Shown: positions 9,565-20,448 of the stretch, in pieces
How the letters are laid out: each line of letters starts with the position of its first letter
Numbering within the stretch: position 1 is the first letter of the stretch
DNA from: Sphingomonas flavalba
Lineage (GTDB): Bacteria > Pseudomonadota > Alphaproteobacteria > Sphingomonadales > Sphingomonadaceae
Direction: 5' to 3'
Length of the DNA: 64,000 nt
Assembly: GCF_004796535.1 (NCBI RefSeq)
Contig: NZ_SPHY01000001.1
Span: 124,001-188,000, forward strand
Position numbers and translations under genes: made by a program
The notes under the pieces: model-generated
Databases searched by the model: none
What the model was told of the DNA's origin: nothing
What the model saw: only the letters and a program-made list of their open reading frames with translations

Positions 9565-10647
9565 ATGCGCACCGACAGGACCGAAACGCCGATCGCCACC
9601 GCCGAAGACCCGCGCTGGGCGCGGATCGTCGCGCGCGACCAAAGTGCCGATGGCGCTTTCTGGTATTCGGTTGCGACGACTGGCGTCTATTGCCGGCCGT
9701 CCTGCCCGTCGCGCGGCGCCCGGCCGGAAAACGTCACCATCCATGCGACGCTGGCCGCCGCGCGGGCGACCGGCGCCCGCCCCTGCCGCCGCTGCAATCC
9801 CGACGGCGCGTCGACGCGGGAACAGAGCGCCGCACGCGTCGCCGCCGCCTGCCGCACGATCGCGGCGGCGGAGCGACCGCCCAGCCTCGCCGCGCTGGCC
9901 GCCGCCGCCGGGCTCAGCCCCGGCTATTTCCACCGGCTGTTCAAGGCGGAGACCGGGCTGACCCCGCGCGCCTATGCCGCCGCCCACCGCGCCGGCCGGG
10001 TCCGCAACCAGTTGGCGGAAGGCGCCAGCGTGACCGAGGCGATCTACGGCGCCGGCTACGGCTCCAACGGCCGCTTCTATGCGGAGGCGACCGGCCTGCT
10101 CGGCATGACGCCCGGCCGCTACCGTGCCGGCGGCACCGACGAGACACTGCGCTTCGCGATCGCCCAATCCTCGCTCGGCGCCATCCTCGTCGCGTCGAGC
10201 GACACCGGCGTCGCCGCGATCCTGCTCGGCGACGATCCCGACGCGCTGGCCCGCGACCTGCAGGATCGCTTTCCCCGCGCCCGGCTGGTCGGCGGCGATG
10301 CCGCTTACGAAGCGCTGGTCGCCACCGTCGTCGGCTTCGTCGAGGCGCCGGGCACCGGCCTCGCCCTGCCGCTCGACATACGCGGCACCGCCTTCCAGCA
10401 GCGGGTTTGGCAGGCGTTGCGGGCGATCCCGGCCGGCCGGACCGCCAGCTATACCGAAATCGCCGCGCGGATCGGCGCGCCGAATGCGGTACGCGCCGTC
10501 GCCGGCGCCTGCGCCGCCAACGCGCTGGCGGTCGCCATCCCCTGCCACCGCGTCGTCCGCAACGACGGCGGCCTGTCCGGCTATCGCTGGGGCGTGGCGC
10601 GCAAGCGGGCGCTACTCGATCGCGAAGCGCAACAGGCCGAGGGTTGA
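9565..10647 (+). CDS. ada: Bifunctional Ada: DNA alkyl repair and transcription activator
   Basis: 360 residues with the full Ada layout. The N-terminal zinc domain has Cys43, Cys47, Cys74 and Cys77 (YCRPSCPSR, PCRRCNPD), where the first Cys takes methyl groups from phosphotriesters. An AraC-type helix-turn-helix follows (about residues 85-185, GLSPGYFHRLFKAETGLTPR), then the C-terminal O6-methylguanine-DNA methyltransferase domain with the acceptor Cys327 in PCHRVVRNDGGLSGYRWG. The ATG at 9565 follows AAGGAAG at 9552-9558. In other bacteria methylated Ada activates its own gene. It ends seven bases from the convergent dgt stop. Confidence 0.97.
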   Translation: MRTDRTETPIATAEDPRWARIVARDQSADGAFWYSVATTGVYCRPSCPSRGARPENVTIHATLAAARATGARPCRRCNPDGASTREQSAARVAAACRTIAAAERPPSLAALAAAAGLSPGYFHRLFKAETGLTPRAYAAAHRAGRVRNQLAEGASVTEAIYGAGYGSNGRFYAEATGLLGMTPGRYRAGGTDETLRFAIAQSSLGAILVASSDTGVAAILLGDDPDALARDLQDRFPRARLVGGDAAYEALVATVVGFVEAPGTGLALPLDIRGTAFQQRVWQALRAIPAGRTASYTEIAARIGAPNAVRAVAGACAANALAVAIPCHRVVRNDGGLSGYRWGVARKRALLDREAQQAEG

Positions 10648-10654
10648 GCCGGAC

Positions 10655-11821
10655 TCAGAATCCGTCGGGCAGGGCGATCGGCCCGACGCATTCGCGGTAG
10701 CGGGCAATCGCGTAGCGGTCGGTCATCCCGGCGATGAAATCGGCGATATGCCGGCTGTGCGCGGGCTCGCCGTCGGGCAGCGTTTCGCGCCAGGATTCGG
10801 GCAGCAGCGCCGGATCGGCGGCATAGGCGCCGAACAGCCCGCCGATTACCGTCCGCGCCGCCGTCGCCGCCTCCATCTGGTGCGGGTGGTGGTAGAGGTT
10901 CGCGTACATGAACCGCTTCAGCTCGCGCTCCTCGGCGCACAGCGCCCGGCTGAAGCCGACAAGCTGCCGCCCCGCCGCCCGCGCGTCGTCGACCGTCTCG
11001 ATCCGGCTGTCGCGCAGCCGCCTGCGGGTCTCGGCGATCAGGTCGTTGACCATCAGGCCGATCTGCGACCGGATCAGTTCGGGTAGCAGCCGCGTGTCGG
11101 CGGTGTCCGGGTAGCGCGCCTTCGCCGCCTTCCATCCGCGCGCGACCAGCGGCACGCCCATGATCTGGCGGATGTCGAGCAGCCCGGCACGCACCCCGTC
11201 GTCGATGTCGTGGTTGTCATAGGCGATGTCGTCGGCAATCGCCGCGACCTGCGCCTCCAGCGACGGCCATGTCGCCAGCTCCAGCGGGAAGGTTGCATCG
11301 GCCTCGGCCAGCGCCCAGGCAGGCGCGTCGATCGGCCCGTTATGCTTGGCCAGCCCCTCCAGCATCTCCCAGGTCAGGTTCAGCCCGTCCCACAGCGGAT
11401 AGGGTTTGTCGATCCGCATCAGCGTGCGCAGCGTATGCGCGTTGTGGTCGAACCCGCCCGCCCCGGCCATCGCCGCGCGCAGCGCATCCTCGCCGGCATG
11501 GCCGAACGGCGGGTGGCCGATGTCGTGGGCCAGGCACAGCGCCTCGGTCAGGTCCTCGTTCAGGCCCAGCGTGCGGGCGATCGCCCGGCCGATCTGCGCC
11601 ACTTCCAGGCTGTGGGTCAGCCGCACGCGGAAATGGTCGCCGTCCGGCGCCATGAACACCTGGGTCTTGTGGCGCAGCCGGCGGAACGCGATCGAGTGGA
11701 TGATCCGGTCGCGGTCGCGCTGGAACGCGTCGCGCGGCCCGCGCAGCGCGCCGGCGGCCTCGTCGTGCAGGCGGCCGCGACTCTTCGCCGGGTCGGATGC
11801 CCAGGGTGCGACCGTCCTCAT
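10655..11821 (-). CDS. dgt: Deoxyguanosinetriphosphate triphosphohydrolase-like protein
   Basis: 388 residues of the HD superfamily. Metal-binding His70 ([13 protein letters not shown]) and His99-Asp100 ([16 protein letters not shown]) are present, and the middle has [15 protein letters not shown]. The family hydrolyses dNTPs to nucleoside and triphosphate. The start ATG (11819-11821) overlaps the stop of the upstream SPOR gene by four bases. It is the last gene of the long minus-strand run from the dcw cluster. The frame remains open upstream, but that stretch is antisense-like Arg/Gly-rich translation. Confidence 0.95.
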   Translation of the reverse strand: MRTVAPWASDPAKSRGRLHDEAAGALRGPRDAFQRDRDRIIHSIAFRRLRHKTQVFMAPDGDHFRVRLTHSLEVAQIGRAIARTLGLNEDLTEALCLAHDIGHPPFGHAGEDALRAAMAGAGGFDHNAHTLRTLMRIDKPYPLWDGLNLTWEMLEGLAKHNGPIDAPAWALAEADATFPLELATWPSLEAQVAAIADDIAYDNHDIDDGVRAGLLDIRQIMGVPLVARGWKAAKARYPDTADTRLLPELIRSQIGLMVNDLIAETRRRLRDSRIETVDDARAAGRQLVGFSRALCAEERELKRFMYANLYHHPHQMEAATAARTVIGGLFGAYAADPALLPESWRETLPDGEPAHSRHIADFIAGMTDRYAIARYRECVGPIALPDGF

Positions 11822-13260
11822 TTCGCGCCGATCTTCTCGACCTCCTGCCCGGCCGAGCTGGTAAAGACGAAGGTCTTGACCCCCTGCCGGTTCAGCTTGT
11901 TGACGAAGGCCTGCGCCTCGGCGGAGGTCTTGAACGGGCCGACCAGCAACCGGTTGGTCGCCCCCGCCTTCGCCGTATGCGCGCTGCGGTTCTTCAGCTC
12001 GGCGGCCTTGCCCTTCACCGCGTTCCACGCCTTCGGCAGGTCGCTGCGATTGGCGCCGCTCGCCACCTGCACCCAGACGCGCGACGGCGCCTTCTTCGCT
12101 GCCGCTTTCTGCGCCGCGGCCTTCTTCGCCGCCGCCTGCTTCGCCAGTTCGGCCTTGGTCGGCTTCGGCTTGGCCGGCGCCTTGGGCGGCGGTGCCTCCG
12201 CCCTGGCCGGGGCCGGCCGGGCCGGCGCCGGGCCGCTCGCCTTGGCGGCGGAGGCAATCACCTCATTCTCGGGAATGCGCAGGCCGCTGATGATCTCGGC
12301 CAGCGCGCCACGCCGCGCCTCCGCCGTCATCCGCACCGGCGCCTCCTGTGTCGGCGCCGGCTTCGGTGCCGGCGCGGCGACGGCTGGCTGCGCCCCGCCG
12401 GTCGCCGGCTGGTTGCGCCCCGCCCGCCGGGTGCGTGGTGGCGTCGATTCAGCGCGGTCCGCTGCGGCCAGCCGGGTCGGCTTGTCGGCCGGGAACTGGC
12501 CCAGGTGGACGGCAAGCGCCTTCTGCGTCGGCTTCAACCCACCCAACCGGACCAGGAACGGCTGCATCGCACCGGCCATCGGCGCCGGCATCATCGCCTC
12601 GACGATCTTGCCCGCCCCGGCCGGGTCGCCGGTCAGCGCCAGCACGAACGCCCGCGCCCGCCACGCCGCCTGATCGCGCTTGTGGAGCAGCGGGTCGAGC
12701 AGCGCCAGCGCCTGCTCGCGGTCGCCGGATATCGCCAGCGACAGCGCATAGCGCCGCGTCACCTCGTCGTCCGGCCCGCGGGTCAGCGCCAGCGCATAAT
12801 CCTTCTGCGCCTTGCGCGGCTCACCGCGCAGGTCGTGCGCCAGCCCGCGATCGCCGGCGATCGCGGCGGCGGGCACGCCCAGGTCGGTGGCGTCATCGAA
12901 CAGCCGCAGCGCGTCGCGCGGATTTTCCGCCTTCAGCATCGCGCGAGCGAGGCCGGCCTTGATCGCCCCGTCGCGCGGTGCCAGCCGCTCGGCCCGGGCA
13001 TAGAAAGCCAGCGCGGCATTGGCATCGCCGATATCGAGCGCGGCGTCGCCTGCCCCTTTCAGCGCGACCAGATTTTCAGGGTCGCGCGCCAGCTCGCGCA
13101 AATGCGCGGTCAGCCGGTCGGCGCTGGACGGCGGCGGCGCCCCGGCGGGAAGCACGCCGCCCGGCGTTACGATCTGCGCGGCCAATGGCGATATGGCGGT
13201 GATCAGCAGGCCGACAGCGAATGTGCCGGCCGAGCGCCCGAAAGAAAATCGCGAATTCAT
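11818..13260 (-). CDS. TPR and SPOR domain envelope protein
   Basis: 480 residues. There is an N-terminal signal or anchor sequence (about 10-28), then a run of TPR-like helices (about 45-230, e.g. [23 protein letters not shown]), a long Pro/Ala/Lys-rich linker, and a C-terminal SPOR domain (about 405-475, [18 protein letters not shown] ... [19 protein letters not shown]). SPOR domains bind denuded septal peptidoglycan, so a role at the division site fits its place just after ftsZ. It overlaps dgt by four bases. The gap to ftsZ is about 125 bases and contains a hairpin, so it may have its own promoter. Confidence 0.9.
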   Translation of the reverse strand: MNSRFSFGRSAGTFAVGLLITAISPLAAQIVTPGGVLPAGAPPPSSADRLTAHLRELARDPENLVALKGAGDAALDIGDANAALAFYARAERLAPRDGAIKAGLARAMLKAENPRDALRLFDDATDLGVPAAAIAGDRGLAHDLRGEPRKAQKDYALALTRGPDDEVTRRYALSLAISGDREQALALLDPLLHKRDQAAWRARAFVLALTGDPAGAGKIVEAMMPAPMAGAMQPFLVRLGGLKPTQKALAVHLGQFPADKPTRLAAADRAESTPPRTRRAGRNQPATGGAQPAVAAPAPKPAPTQEAPVRMTAEARRGALAEIISGLRIPENEVIASAAKASGPAPARPAPARAEAPPPKAPAKPKPTKAELAKQAAAKKAAAQKAAAKKAPSRVWVQVASGANRSDLPKAWNAVKGKAAELKNRSAHTAKAGATNRLLVGPFKTSAEAQAFVNKLNRQGVKTFVFTSSAGQEVEKIGAK

Positions 13261-13346
13261 CGTGCGCCACGCTTATCCGCAGAATGCGTCGCTCCGCAAT
13301 GCGCGGGGGCCGGGCCGGCGCCGAAGCGGGCCGAACCCGCGTTCGC

Positions 13347-13372
13347 CCTTTCCCGGCCGTCGCCGGGAAAGG
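13347..13372. terminator. Hairpin after ftsZ
   Basis: An 11-bp perfect stem, CCTTTCCCGGC (13347-13357) with its complement (13362-13372), loop of four. It lies 14 bases past the ftsZ stop. No T-run follows on the minus strand, so it may only weaken or protect the transcript end rather than stop transcription. Confidence 0.45.
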
Positions 13373-13385
13373 ATAGAACACTGGA

Positions 13386-14828
13386 TCAGGGGTTGTTCTG
13401 GCGGTTCAGGAAGCGCGGAATGTCGAGCGGGCTTTCGCGGTCGGCGTCGTCGCCCGGCGTCTTGGCGTTGCCGCGCGCAATGCTCGACATCCGCTCGAAC
13501 AGCGTGCCGCCGGCAACCCGCGCCGGCTTCGCTTCCGGTTCTCCGCCGCTCAGCCAGCGCCGACCGGCCTCCAGATCGGCATCGCTCGGCTCGGCCGCCG
13601 GCTCGTCGAGCAGCAGCTCGTCGGCGCCACTGTCTTCGGCGACCGGCTGATCCAGGGTCAGCGGCGCTTCCTCGGCCGCCACCGCTTCCGCCACCGGCTC
13701 CTCGGCTGCTGGTTCCGGCGGGGTCAGGGTGATCTCCGCCGCCGGCGCCTCTTCGGCCCGCGCGACGAGCCCGGTCAGCCGCTCGACCGGAGACGGCGCC
13801 GTCTCTGCCTTGCGCCCGGCCGGGAAGGCGAGGACGCGGGCCGGTTCCGGCGCCGCGACCGCTTCCGCCTCTATGCCGGTGGCGACGACCGACACGCGGA
13901 TCTTGCCGTCCAGATTGTCGTTGAACGCCGAACCCCAGATGATGTTGGCGTCCGGGTCGACCAGTTCCTTGATGTGGTTGGCGGCCTCGTCGACCTCCAT
14001 CAGGCGCATGTCCTCGCCGCCGGTGATCGAGATGATGACGCCCTTGGCGCCCTTCATCGACACGCCGTCGAGCAGCGGGTTGGCGATCGCCTTCTCCGCC
14101 GCCTCGATCGCGCGATTGTCGCCGTCGGCCTCGCCGGTGCCCATCATCGCCTTGCCCATCTCGCCCATCACCGAACGGACGTCGGCGAAGTCGAGGTTGA
14201 TCAGGCCGGGCATGACCATCAGGTCGGTAATGCCGCGCACGCCCTGCTGCAGCACCTCGTCCGCCATCTTGAACGCTTCCTTGAAGGTCGTGTTCGGGTT
14301 GGCGATCAGGAACAGGTTCTGGTTGGGGATGACGATCAGCGTGTCGACATGCTTCTGCAGTTCGGCGATGCCGGCTTCCGCCGCCTTCATCCGCCGGTTG
14401 CCCTCGAAGCTGAACGGCTTGGTCACCACGCCGACGGTCAGGATGCCGCGTTCGCGCGCCGCCTTGGCGATCACCGGCGCCGCGCCGGTGCCGGTGCCGC
14501 CGCCCATGCCGGCGGCGATGAAGCACATATGCGCGCCTTCCAGCGCCTTTTCGACCGTCTCCAGCGCTTCCTCGGCGGCGGCGCGGCCGATTTCCGGCCG
14601 GGCGCCAGCGCCCAGGCCCTGGGTGATCTTCAGGCCCAGCTGGATGCGCCGCTCCGCCGACGAGGCGTTCAGCGCCTGCGCGTCGGTGTTGCAGACGATG
14701 AAGTCAACGCCCTGCACGGCGCTGGCGATCATGTTGGCGATCGCGTTGCCGCCGGCGCCGCCGACGCCGATCACGCTGATCCGGGGCCGCAGCTCGTCGA
14801 CTTCGGGCGGAATGAATTCGATGCTCAT
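13386..14828 (-). CDS. ftsZ: Cell division GTPase FtsZ
   Basis: 480 residues. The tubulin-like GTPase domain (about 10-330) carries the signature GGGTGTG at 109-115 and NTDAQAL at 47-53. An acidic Ala/Glu/Pro-rich linker of about 130 residues follows, then the C-terminal anchoring peptide DIPRFLNRQ. It polymerises into the Z-ring at midcell. The ATG at 14826-14828 has GGGGAG upstream; the frame is open for 17 more codons without a good start. It follows ftsA after a 108-base gap, a usual place for an ftsZ promoter. Confidence 0.99.
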   Translation of the reverse strand: MSIEFIPPEVDELRPRISVIGVGGAGGNAIANMIASAVQGVDFIVCNTDAQALNASSAERRIQLGLKITQGLGAGARPEIGRAAAEEALETVEKALEGAHMCFIAAGMGGGTGTGAAPVIAKAARERGILTVGVVTKPFSFEGNRRMKAAEAGIAELQKHVDTLIVIPNQNLFLIANPNTTFKEAFKMADEVLQQGVRGITDLMVMPGLINLDFADVRSVMGEMGKAMMGTGEADGDNRAIEAAEKAIANPLLDGVSMKGAKGVIISITGGEDMRLMEVDEAANHIKELVDPDANIIWGSAFNDNLDGKIRVSVVATGIEAEAVAAPEPARVLAFPAGRKAETAPSPVERLTGLVARAEEAPAAEITLTPPEPAAEEPVAEAVAAEEAPLTLDQPVAEDSGADELLLDEPAAEPSDADLEAGRRWLSGGEPEAKPARVAGGTLFERMSSIARGNAKTPGDDADRESPLDIPRFLNRQNNP

Positions 14829-14936
14829 GCGTAAATCTCCCCTTGTCCCGCGCGGCGCGAAACACCTGTCCGCCGCCACTCTTGCACAATCCGATTCACC
14901 GTTTCATCCAAAAAGTTAATCCTGTGGACTTTTCTG

Positions 14937-16220
14937 TTAGTAACTTGTGCGGAACGCCGAGATCAGCCGCGACAGCAACGCAGAACCCGGTGCCTTTACA
15001 ATGGTTTGGTCGGTAGACGACAGCGCGCGCAGGTCCACCGGGTCCGACGCGGCGAAATGGATCAGCCCGGCCAGCGTGGCAAAGGCCGGGCCGCTATGTG
15101 CGTCCGGTATGCCGGCCAGCCCGCGCGGCCGGCCGACCCGCACCGCGCGGCCCAGATTGCCCTGCGCATAGTCGGCGATGCCCTTCAACTCGGCGCCGCC
15201 GCCGGTCAGCACCACCTGCCGCCCGACCGGGCCGCCGAAACCCAGCTCCTTCAGCGCCTTGGCGATCTCGCCCATCAGGTGCTCCAGCCGCTGGCGGATG
15301 ACGGCGATCAACTGCGCGCGGGTGATCCGCGTCGTCTCCGCCGCGTCCTCCTCGGCGGAAATCGGCGCGACCTCGATCATTTCGTGATTGTCGCGCGGGC
15401 TGGCGGTCGCCGAGCCGAAGAAGCACTTCATCCGCTCCGCCTGGCTGCGCCGCGTGCCGAAGGCAGAGGCGATGTCGTCGGTGATGTCCGCCGCCCCGAA
15501 CGGGATCGACGCCAGGCCGACGAGCAGCCCGCCGCAGAACAGCGAGACATTGGTGACGCCGGCGCCCAGTTCCACCAGCGCGACGCCCAGTTCGCGCTCC
15601 TCGTCGGACAGGCAGGCCATGCCGGTCGCCACCGGCGAGGCGACGATCGACTTGACCTCCAGATGCGCGCTCCTGACGCATAGGTCGAGGTTGCGCACCG
15701 GCGATCCGTCAGCGGCGACGACATGGATGTCGACGCCCAACCGGTCGGCGTGCAGGCCGAGCGGCTTCTTCACCCCCTGTAGCCCGTCGAGCGTGTAGAG
15801 CGTCGGCTGGGCGTGGAGGACCATGCGGCCATGCGGGTCGATGGAGCTTTTGCCGGCGGCAAGCAGTTCGTCGATATCCTCCTGCTCGATCCGGTGGCCG
15901 CCCAGTTCGACCTCGACCGAGGCCAGGTCGCTGACCAGCCCGCCGGCGGAAAAGCTTACCCAGACGTCCTCGATGTTGGTGCCGGCGATCCGTTCCGCCT
16001 GTTCCACCGCCTCGCGCACCGCGATCTCGGTCGCCGCCATGTCGGCGATATAGCCGCGGCGCACCCCCCGGCTCTCGCGCTGGCCGGTGCCGAGCACGGT
16101 CATCTCGCCGCCCTCGCTCTGCGACGCGATCAGCGCGGACACTTTCCACGACCCGATGTCGAGCGCGGTGATCAGCTTCTCGCCGCGCGGCTGCACGCGC
16201 CTGTCCTGCCCTGCTCTCAT
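14937..16220 (-). CDS. ftsA: Cell division protein FtsA
   Basis: 427 residues of the actin/Hsp70 ATPase fold. It shows TALDIGSWKVSALIA (phosphate 1), VELGAGVTNVSLFCGG (phosphate 2) and VVLTGGGAELKGI (adenosine motif). The C-terminus ends in an amphipathic stretch, SALLSRLISAFRTSY, the expected membrane-targeting helix. FtsA tethers FtsZ filaments to the inner membrane. Its start overlaps the ftsQ stop by four bases (ATGA). Confidence 0.98.
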   Translation of the reverse strand: MRAGQDRRVQPRGEKLITALDIGSWKVSALIASQSEGGEMTVLGTGQRESRGVRRGYIADMAATEIAVREAVEQAERIAGTNIEDVWVSFSAGGLVSDLASVEVELGGHRIEQEDIDELLAAGKSSIDPHGRMVLHAQPTLYTLDGLQGVKKPLGLHADRLGVDIHVVAADGSPVRNLDLCVRSAHLEVKSIVASPVATGMACLSDEERELGVALVELGAGVTNVSLFCGGLLVGLASIPFGAADITDDIASAFGTRRSQAERMKCFFGSATASPRDNHEMIEVAPISAEEDAAETTRITRAQLIAVIRQRLEHLMGEIAKALKELGFGGPVGRQVVLTGGGAELKGIADYAQGNLGRAVRVGRPRGLAGIPDAHSGPAFATLAGLIHFAASDPVDLRALSSTDQTIVKAPGSALLSRLISAFRTSY

Positions 16221-17203
16221 GTCGTCTGGCTCGTCCTCAACAACTGGCCGCCGTCCGGCGGCGCTGGGGCTTCACGCGGCGCCTGCATCGGTGCCGGCAC
16301 CGGCGCCGTCGTCCCGTCGGTCTGCACGGCGTCGATCGGCTTTGGGTTGCGGTCGACGCGGACGACCAGCCGCGTCGGATCGCGCATGTCGAAGCGCAGG
16401 AAACCGCGCCCCAGCAAACGGTCGCTGCCATCCAGCGTCGCGAAGCGGTCGAGCGCCTTCTTCGCCGCCAGGTCGCCCTCCGGCAGGGCCAGCGTCTCCC
16501 CGGACTGGAAACGCAGGTCCCAGCGCCGCCCGCCGATCCATGTCGCGCCGGCCAGCACCGGGCGGATGCGGGGCACCGCCTCCAGCAGCGATTCCAGCGA
16601 CGCGACCTGCCCGTTCGCCCCCGGCCCGACGACCAGCGGCAGGTCGGGCAGTGCCGACAGCGACACGTCCTCCAGCACCACGCCGCCACGATCGATCAGC
16701 GCCAACCGCCCCTGGTTCTGCCACACCGCCGCCGGCGAGCGCTCGACCACGTCGACGACCAGCGTATCGGGCAGGCGGCGCGACACCCGCGCATCGGCGA
16801 TCCAGCCATATTGCATCAATTCGCCGCGCACCCGCTGCAGGTCGACCAGCGGCATCGCCCGCGATTTCTGGTCGAGGGCGATCGCGTAGACGGTCAGCCG
16901 GTCCATCCGCTTGATACCGGTCACCTCGACCCGGTCGACCTCGAAGCCGGCCTTGCCGGTCGCCTCGGCCAGCGCGGTGCCGGCCATGCCCGGCAGGCCG
17001 AGCGCAAAGGCGGTGGCGATGCCGGCACATGTCACGGCGGTGACGACGATCCACGTCGTCGCCCGCTGCACCGTCTCCGGCGCGACCGGGACCAGCGCCG
17101 CCGTCCGGCTGAGCAGCGACGGCTTGCGCGCCTGCCGCCGCCGCTTCGGCTGCACCGAGCCGCGCGGCCGCTTGCCCCGGCGGATGGTCGCGTGGCCGCT
17201 CAC
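16217..17203 (-). CDS. ftsQ: Cell division protein FtsQ/DivIB
   Basis: 328 residues. A basic cytoplasmic N-terminus (KRPRGSVQPKRRRQARK) is followed by one membrane segment (about 48-68) and a periplasmic POTRA domain (FEVDRVEVTGIKRMDRLTVY) plus the FtsQ beta domain (GWIADARVSRRLPDTLVVDV ... FLRFDMRDPTRLVVR). It links early and late divisome parts through FtsL/FtsB. The GTG start at 17201-17203 overlaps the ddl stop (GTGA). The C-terminal tail is Pro-rich. Confidence 0.96.
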   Translation of the reverse strand: MSGHATIRRGKRPRGSVQPKRRRQARKPSLLSRTAALVPVAPETVQRATTWIVVTAVTCAGIATAFALGLPGMAGTALAEATGKAGFEVDRVEVTGIKRMDRLTVYAIALDQKSRAMPLVDLQRVRGELMQYGWIADARVSRRLPDTLVVDVVERSPAAVWQNQGRLALIDRGGVVLEDVSLSALPDLPLVVGPGANGQVASLESLLEAVPRIRPVLAGATWIGGRRWDLRFQSGETLALPEGDLAAKKALDRFATLDGSDRLLGRGFLRFDMRDPTRLVVRVDRNPKPIDAVQTDGTTAPVPAPMQAPREAPAPPDGGQLLRTSQTT

Positions 17204-18120
17204 AACGCCTCCCGCACGATGCGCTCGACAAGATCGTTATAGGACATGCCCAGGTATCTCGCCTGTTCCGGCACCAGGCTCAAGGGGGTCATCCCCGGCT
17301 GGGTATTGACCTCCAGCAGGTACAGCCCGTCCATGCCCCGCGTGTCGTCCCAGCGGTAATCGGCGCGCGACGTGCCCTTGCAGCCCAGGATGCGGTGGGC
17401 GGCCAGCGCCATCGCCTTCGCCGCCTCGGCGATGTCGGCCGGGATGTCGGCGGGGCAGATATGGTCGGTCATCCCGTCGGTGTACTTGGCGTCATAATCG
17501 TAGAAGCCGCTCTTGGGGCGCAACTCGGTGACCGCCAGCGCGCTGTCGCCAAGCACCGCCGTGGTCAGTTCGCGCCCGCGGATGAACGGCTCGGCCAGCA
17601 GTTCATCGAAATACCGCCACGGCCCCTCGGCGTCGCGGGCGATCGGGCTGCCGTAATTGCCGTCCGCGGTGACGATGGCAACGCCGACGGACGATCCCTC
17701 GTTGACCGGCTTCAGCACATAGGGGCGCGGCAGCGGGTCGCCGGCGTACAGGCTCTCGCTGGCGACGACGACGCCTTCGGGCATGCGGATGCCGTGGGGG
17801 ACCAGCGCCGCCTTGGTCAGTTGCTTGTCGATCGCGATGACCGAGGTGACAAGGCCGCTATGGGTGTATTTCAGCCCCATGATGTCGAGCATGCCCTGCA
17901 CCGCCCCGTCCTCGCCCGGCGTGCCGTGGAGGGCGTTGAACACGACGTCGGGCTTCGCCTCGGCCAGCCGCGCGGCGACATCGCGGTCCATGTCGATGCG
18001 GGTGACGCGGTGACCGTTCGCCTCCAGCGCGTCGGCCACCCCCTTGCCGGAGGTCAGCGACACCTCCCGCTCGGCCGACCAGCCGCCCATCAGCACCGCG
18101 ATATGAAGACGCTCACCCAC
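17200..18120 (-). CDS. ddl: D-alanine--D-alanine ligase
   Basis: 306 residues. An ATP-grasp enzyme that joins two D-alanines for the peptidoglycan pentapeptide. Visible motifs: VLMGGWSAEREVSLTSG near the N-terminus, NALHGTPGEDGAVQGMLD, KPVNEGSSVGV (ATP site) and LLEVNTQPGMTPLSLVPEQA with the metal-binding Glu/Asn. GTG start at 18118-18120. The murB gene upstream runs eight bases into it. Confidence 0.97.
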   Translation of the reverse strand: MGERLHIAVLMGGWSAEREVSLTSGKGVADALEANGHRVTRIDMDRDVAARLAEAKPDVVFNALHGTPGEDGAVQGMLDIMGLKYTHSGLVTSVIAIDKQLTKAALVPHGIRMPEGVVVASESLYAGDPLPRPYVLKPVNEGSSVGVAIVTADGNYGSPIARDAEGPWRYFDELLAEPFIRGRELTTAVLGDSALAVTELRPKSGFYDYDAKYTDGMTDHICPADIPADIAEAAKAMALAAHRILGCKGTSRADYRWDDTRGMDGLYLLEVNTQPGMTPLSLVPEQARYLGMSYNDLVERIVREAL

Positions 18121-19051
18121 CGCTTACTCCGTTACCCTGGCCGATACGCTGGATTTCCCATTCGAGCATCACCCCCGAGTGCGCCTTGACCCGTTCGCGG
18201 ACCATCTCGCCCAAAGCCTCGATATCGGCGGCGGTCGCGTCGCCCAGGTTGAGCAGGAAGTTGCAGTGCTTCTCCGACACCTGCGCGCCGCCGTGGCGCA
18301 GCCCGCGGCAGCCGGCGGCGTCGATCAGCCGCCACGCCTTGTCGCCGGGCGGGTTCTTGAACGTCGACCCGCCGGTGCGCGAACGCAGCGGCTGGGACGC
18401 CTCGCGCTCGGCGGCGATCCGGTCCATCTCCGCGCCGATCGCCGCCTTGTCCCCCGGCACCCCGGCGAACAGCGCCTCGACGACGACGGCGCCCTCCGGC
18501 ACCGCCGAATGGCGGTAGCTGTAGCCCAGCCGCTCGGCCGGCCAGGTCTCGACCCGCCCGTCGCGCAGCACCAGCGTCGCCTCGACCAGGATGTCGGCCG
18601 TCTCGCGGCCGTAGGCGCCGGCGTTCATGCGGACCGCGCCGCCCGCCGTCCCCGGTATCCCGCGCAGGAATTCCAGCCCGGCGATACCGGCGTCGCGCGC
18701 CGCGCTGGCGACGGTGATGCCCATCGCCCCGCCGCCGGCCCGGACACGCTCGCCCGGCTCGATCGCGATCCGCGCGAAGCTCTTGGGCAGGCGGACGACG
18801 ACGCCCGGCACCCCGCCGTCGCGAACGATCAGGTTCGATCCGACGCCGACCGGCAGCACCGGCACCGCCGGGTCGAGCGCGCCCAGAAAGGCGGACAGGT
18901 CGGCGACGTCCCTCGGCCTGACCAGCCATTCCGCCGGCCCGCCGGTGCGGAACCAGATGAAATCGGCCAGGCTGCCGCCCGGCGCGATCGTTCCGGCCAG
19001 CGCCGGCAGCACGGCGGTGATGGCGGGGGCGGGGGCAGCGGCGGCGGTCAT
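18113..19051 (-). CDS. murB: UDP-N-acetylenolpyruvoylglucosamine reductase MurB
   Basis: 312 residues. An FAD enzyme that reduces the enolpyruvyl group to make UDP-MurNAc. FAD-binding regions [15 protein letters not shown] and [20 protein letters not shown] are present; the active-site Ser lies in [10 protein letters not shown], followed by [17 protein letters not shown] at 19049-19051 overlaps the murC stop by four bases. The N-terminus is Ala/Pro-rich ([13 protein letters not shown]), an unimportant extension. Confidence 0.97.
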   Translation of the reverse strand: MTAAAAPAPAITAVLPALAGTIAPGGSLADFIWFRTGGPAEWLVRPRDVADLSAFLGALDPAVPVLPVGVGSNLIVRDGGVPGVVVRLPKSFARIAIEPGERVRAGGGAMGITVASAARDAGIAGLEFLRGIPGTAGGAVRMNAGAYGRETADILVEATLVLRDGRVETWPAERLGYSYRHSAVPEGAVVVEALFAGVPGDKAAIGAEMDRIAAEREASQPLRSRTGGSTFKNPPGDKAWRLIDAAGCRGLRHGGAQVSEKHCNFLLNLGDATAADIEALGEMVRERVKAHSGVMLEWEIQRIGQGNGVSGG

Positions 19052-20448
19052 GCCCGCTCCATCGCCCCGGCCAGCCCGGCCGCCCATTTGGTGATGTCCC
19101 CCGCCCCCAGGCAGACGACCAGATCGCCCGGCCGGACGGTATCGCGCAGCGCCCCGGCCAGCGCCCCGGCGTCGGCGATCGGCGCCGCCGCGCGGTGGCC
19201 GCGCCGCTTCAGCCCGGCGACCAGCGCCTCGGCATCGACCCCTTCGACCGGCGCCTCGCCGGCCGCATAGACCGGCGCGACATAGACCATGTCGGCATCG
19301 TTGAACGCTGACTCGAACTCCTCCATCAGCGCGCCGAGCCGCGAATAGCGGTGCGGCTGGACGACGGCGATCACCCGCCCTTCGGCGCTTTCCCGCGCGG
19401 CGGCGAGCACGGCGCGGATCTCGACCGGATGGTGGCCGTAATCGTCGATGATCGTCGCGCCCAGCGCCTCGCCAACCTTGGTGAAGCGCCGCTTGACCCC
19501 GCCGAACTGGGCGAAGCCGCCGATGATCCGTTCATCGGGAATGCCCATCTCGACCGCCACCGCCACCGCCGCCAGCGCGTTCTGGACGTTGTGGCGCCCC
19601 GGCATCGGCAGCGCGATGCCGGCGATCGTCCGCGTCTCGCCATCGCGATTGCGGACCAGCACGTCGAAACGGTTGCCGCCGGGGATCTGGACGACCTGCT
19701 CGCCGCGCACGTCGGCCTGCGCCGAAAAACCATAAGTGACGATCCGCCGGTCGCGCACCCGGGGCAGGATGCCCTGCACCTCGGCATGGTCGAGGCACAA
19801 CACGGCCGCGCCATAGAAAGGCACATTCTCGACGAACTCCACATAGGCGTCCTTCACCCGCTCGAACGAGCCGTAATGGTCGAGATGCTCCGGGTCGATG
19901 TTGGTGACGACGGCGATCGTCCCGTCCAGCCGCAGGAAGCTGCCGTCGCTCTCGTCGGCCTCGACGACCATCCAGTCGCTGGCGCCCAGCCGGGCGTTGG
20001 AGCCATAGCGGTTGATGATCCCGCCGTTGATGACGGTCGCGTCGACCCCGCCGGCGTCGAGCATCGCCGCGATCATCGACGTCGTCGTCGTCTTGCCGTG
20101 GGTGCCGGCGACGGCGATCGTCGACTTCAGCCGCATCAGTTCGGCCAGCATCTCGGCGCGGCGGACCACCGGCACGCGGTGTTCCAGCGCATAGTCGACT
20201 TCCGGGTTGCCGCGCTTGATCGCGGTCGAGGTGACGACCACCGCCGCGTCGACGACATTGGCCGCGTCGTGGCCGATCATCACCGTGATGCCGCGCTTGC
20301 GCAGCCCTTCGACGACATAGCTTTCGGCGATGTCCGATCCCTGCACCTTGTAGCCCAGGTTGTGCATCACCTCGGCGATGCCGGACATGCCGATGCCGCC
20401 GATGCCGATGAAGTGGATGACGCCGATGTCGAGCGCGACGCCCTTCAT
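19048..20448 (-). CDS. murC: UDP-N-acetylmuramate--L-alanine ligase MurC
   Basis: 466 residues. Adds L-Ala to UDP-MurNAc using ATP. It has the N-terminal nucleotide fold [21 protein letters not shown]-loop [24 protein letters not shown] and the C-terminal [15 protein letters not shown] motif. The frame stays open 209 codons upstream inside murG; the real start is ATG at 20446-20448, which overlaps the murG stop (ATGA). Confidence 0.98.
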   Translation of the reverse strand: MKGVALDIGVIHFIGIGGIGMSGIAEVMHNLGYKVQGSDIAESYVVEGLRKRGITVMIGHDAANVVDAAVVVTSTAIKRGNPEVDYALEHRVPVVRRAEMLAELMRLKSTIAVAGTHGKTTTTSMIAAMLDAGGVDATVINGGIINRYGSNARLGASDWMVVEADESDGSFLRLDGTIAVVTNIDPEHLDHYGSFERVKDAYVEFVENVPFYGAAVLCLDHAEVQGILPRVRDRRIVTYGFSAQADVRGEQVVQIPGGNRFDVLVRNRDGETRTIAGIALPMPGRHNVQNALAAVAVAVEMGIPDERIIGGFAQFGGVKRRFTKVGEALGATIIDDYGHHPVEIRAVLAAARESAEGRVIAVVQPHRYSRLGALMEEFESAFNDADMVYVAPVYAAGEAPVEGVDAEALVAGLKRRGHRAAAPIADAGALAGALRDTVRPGDLVVCLGAGDITKWAAGLAGAMERA

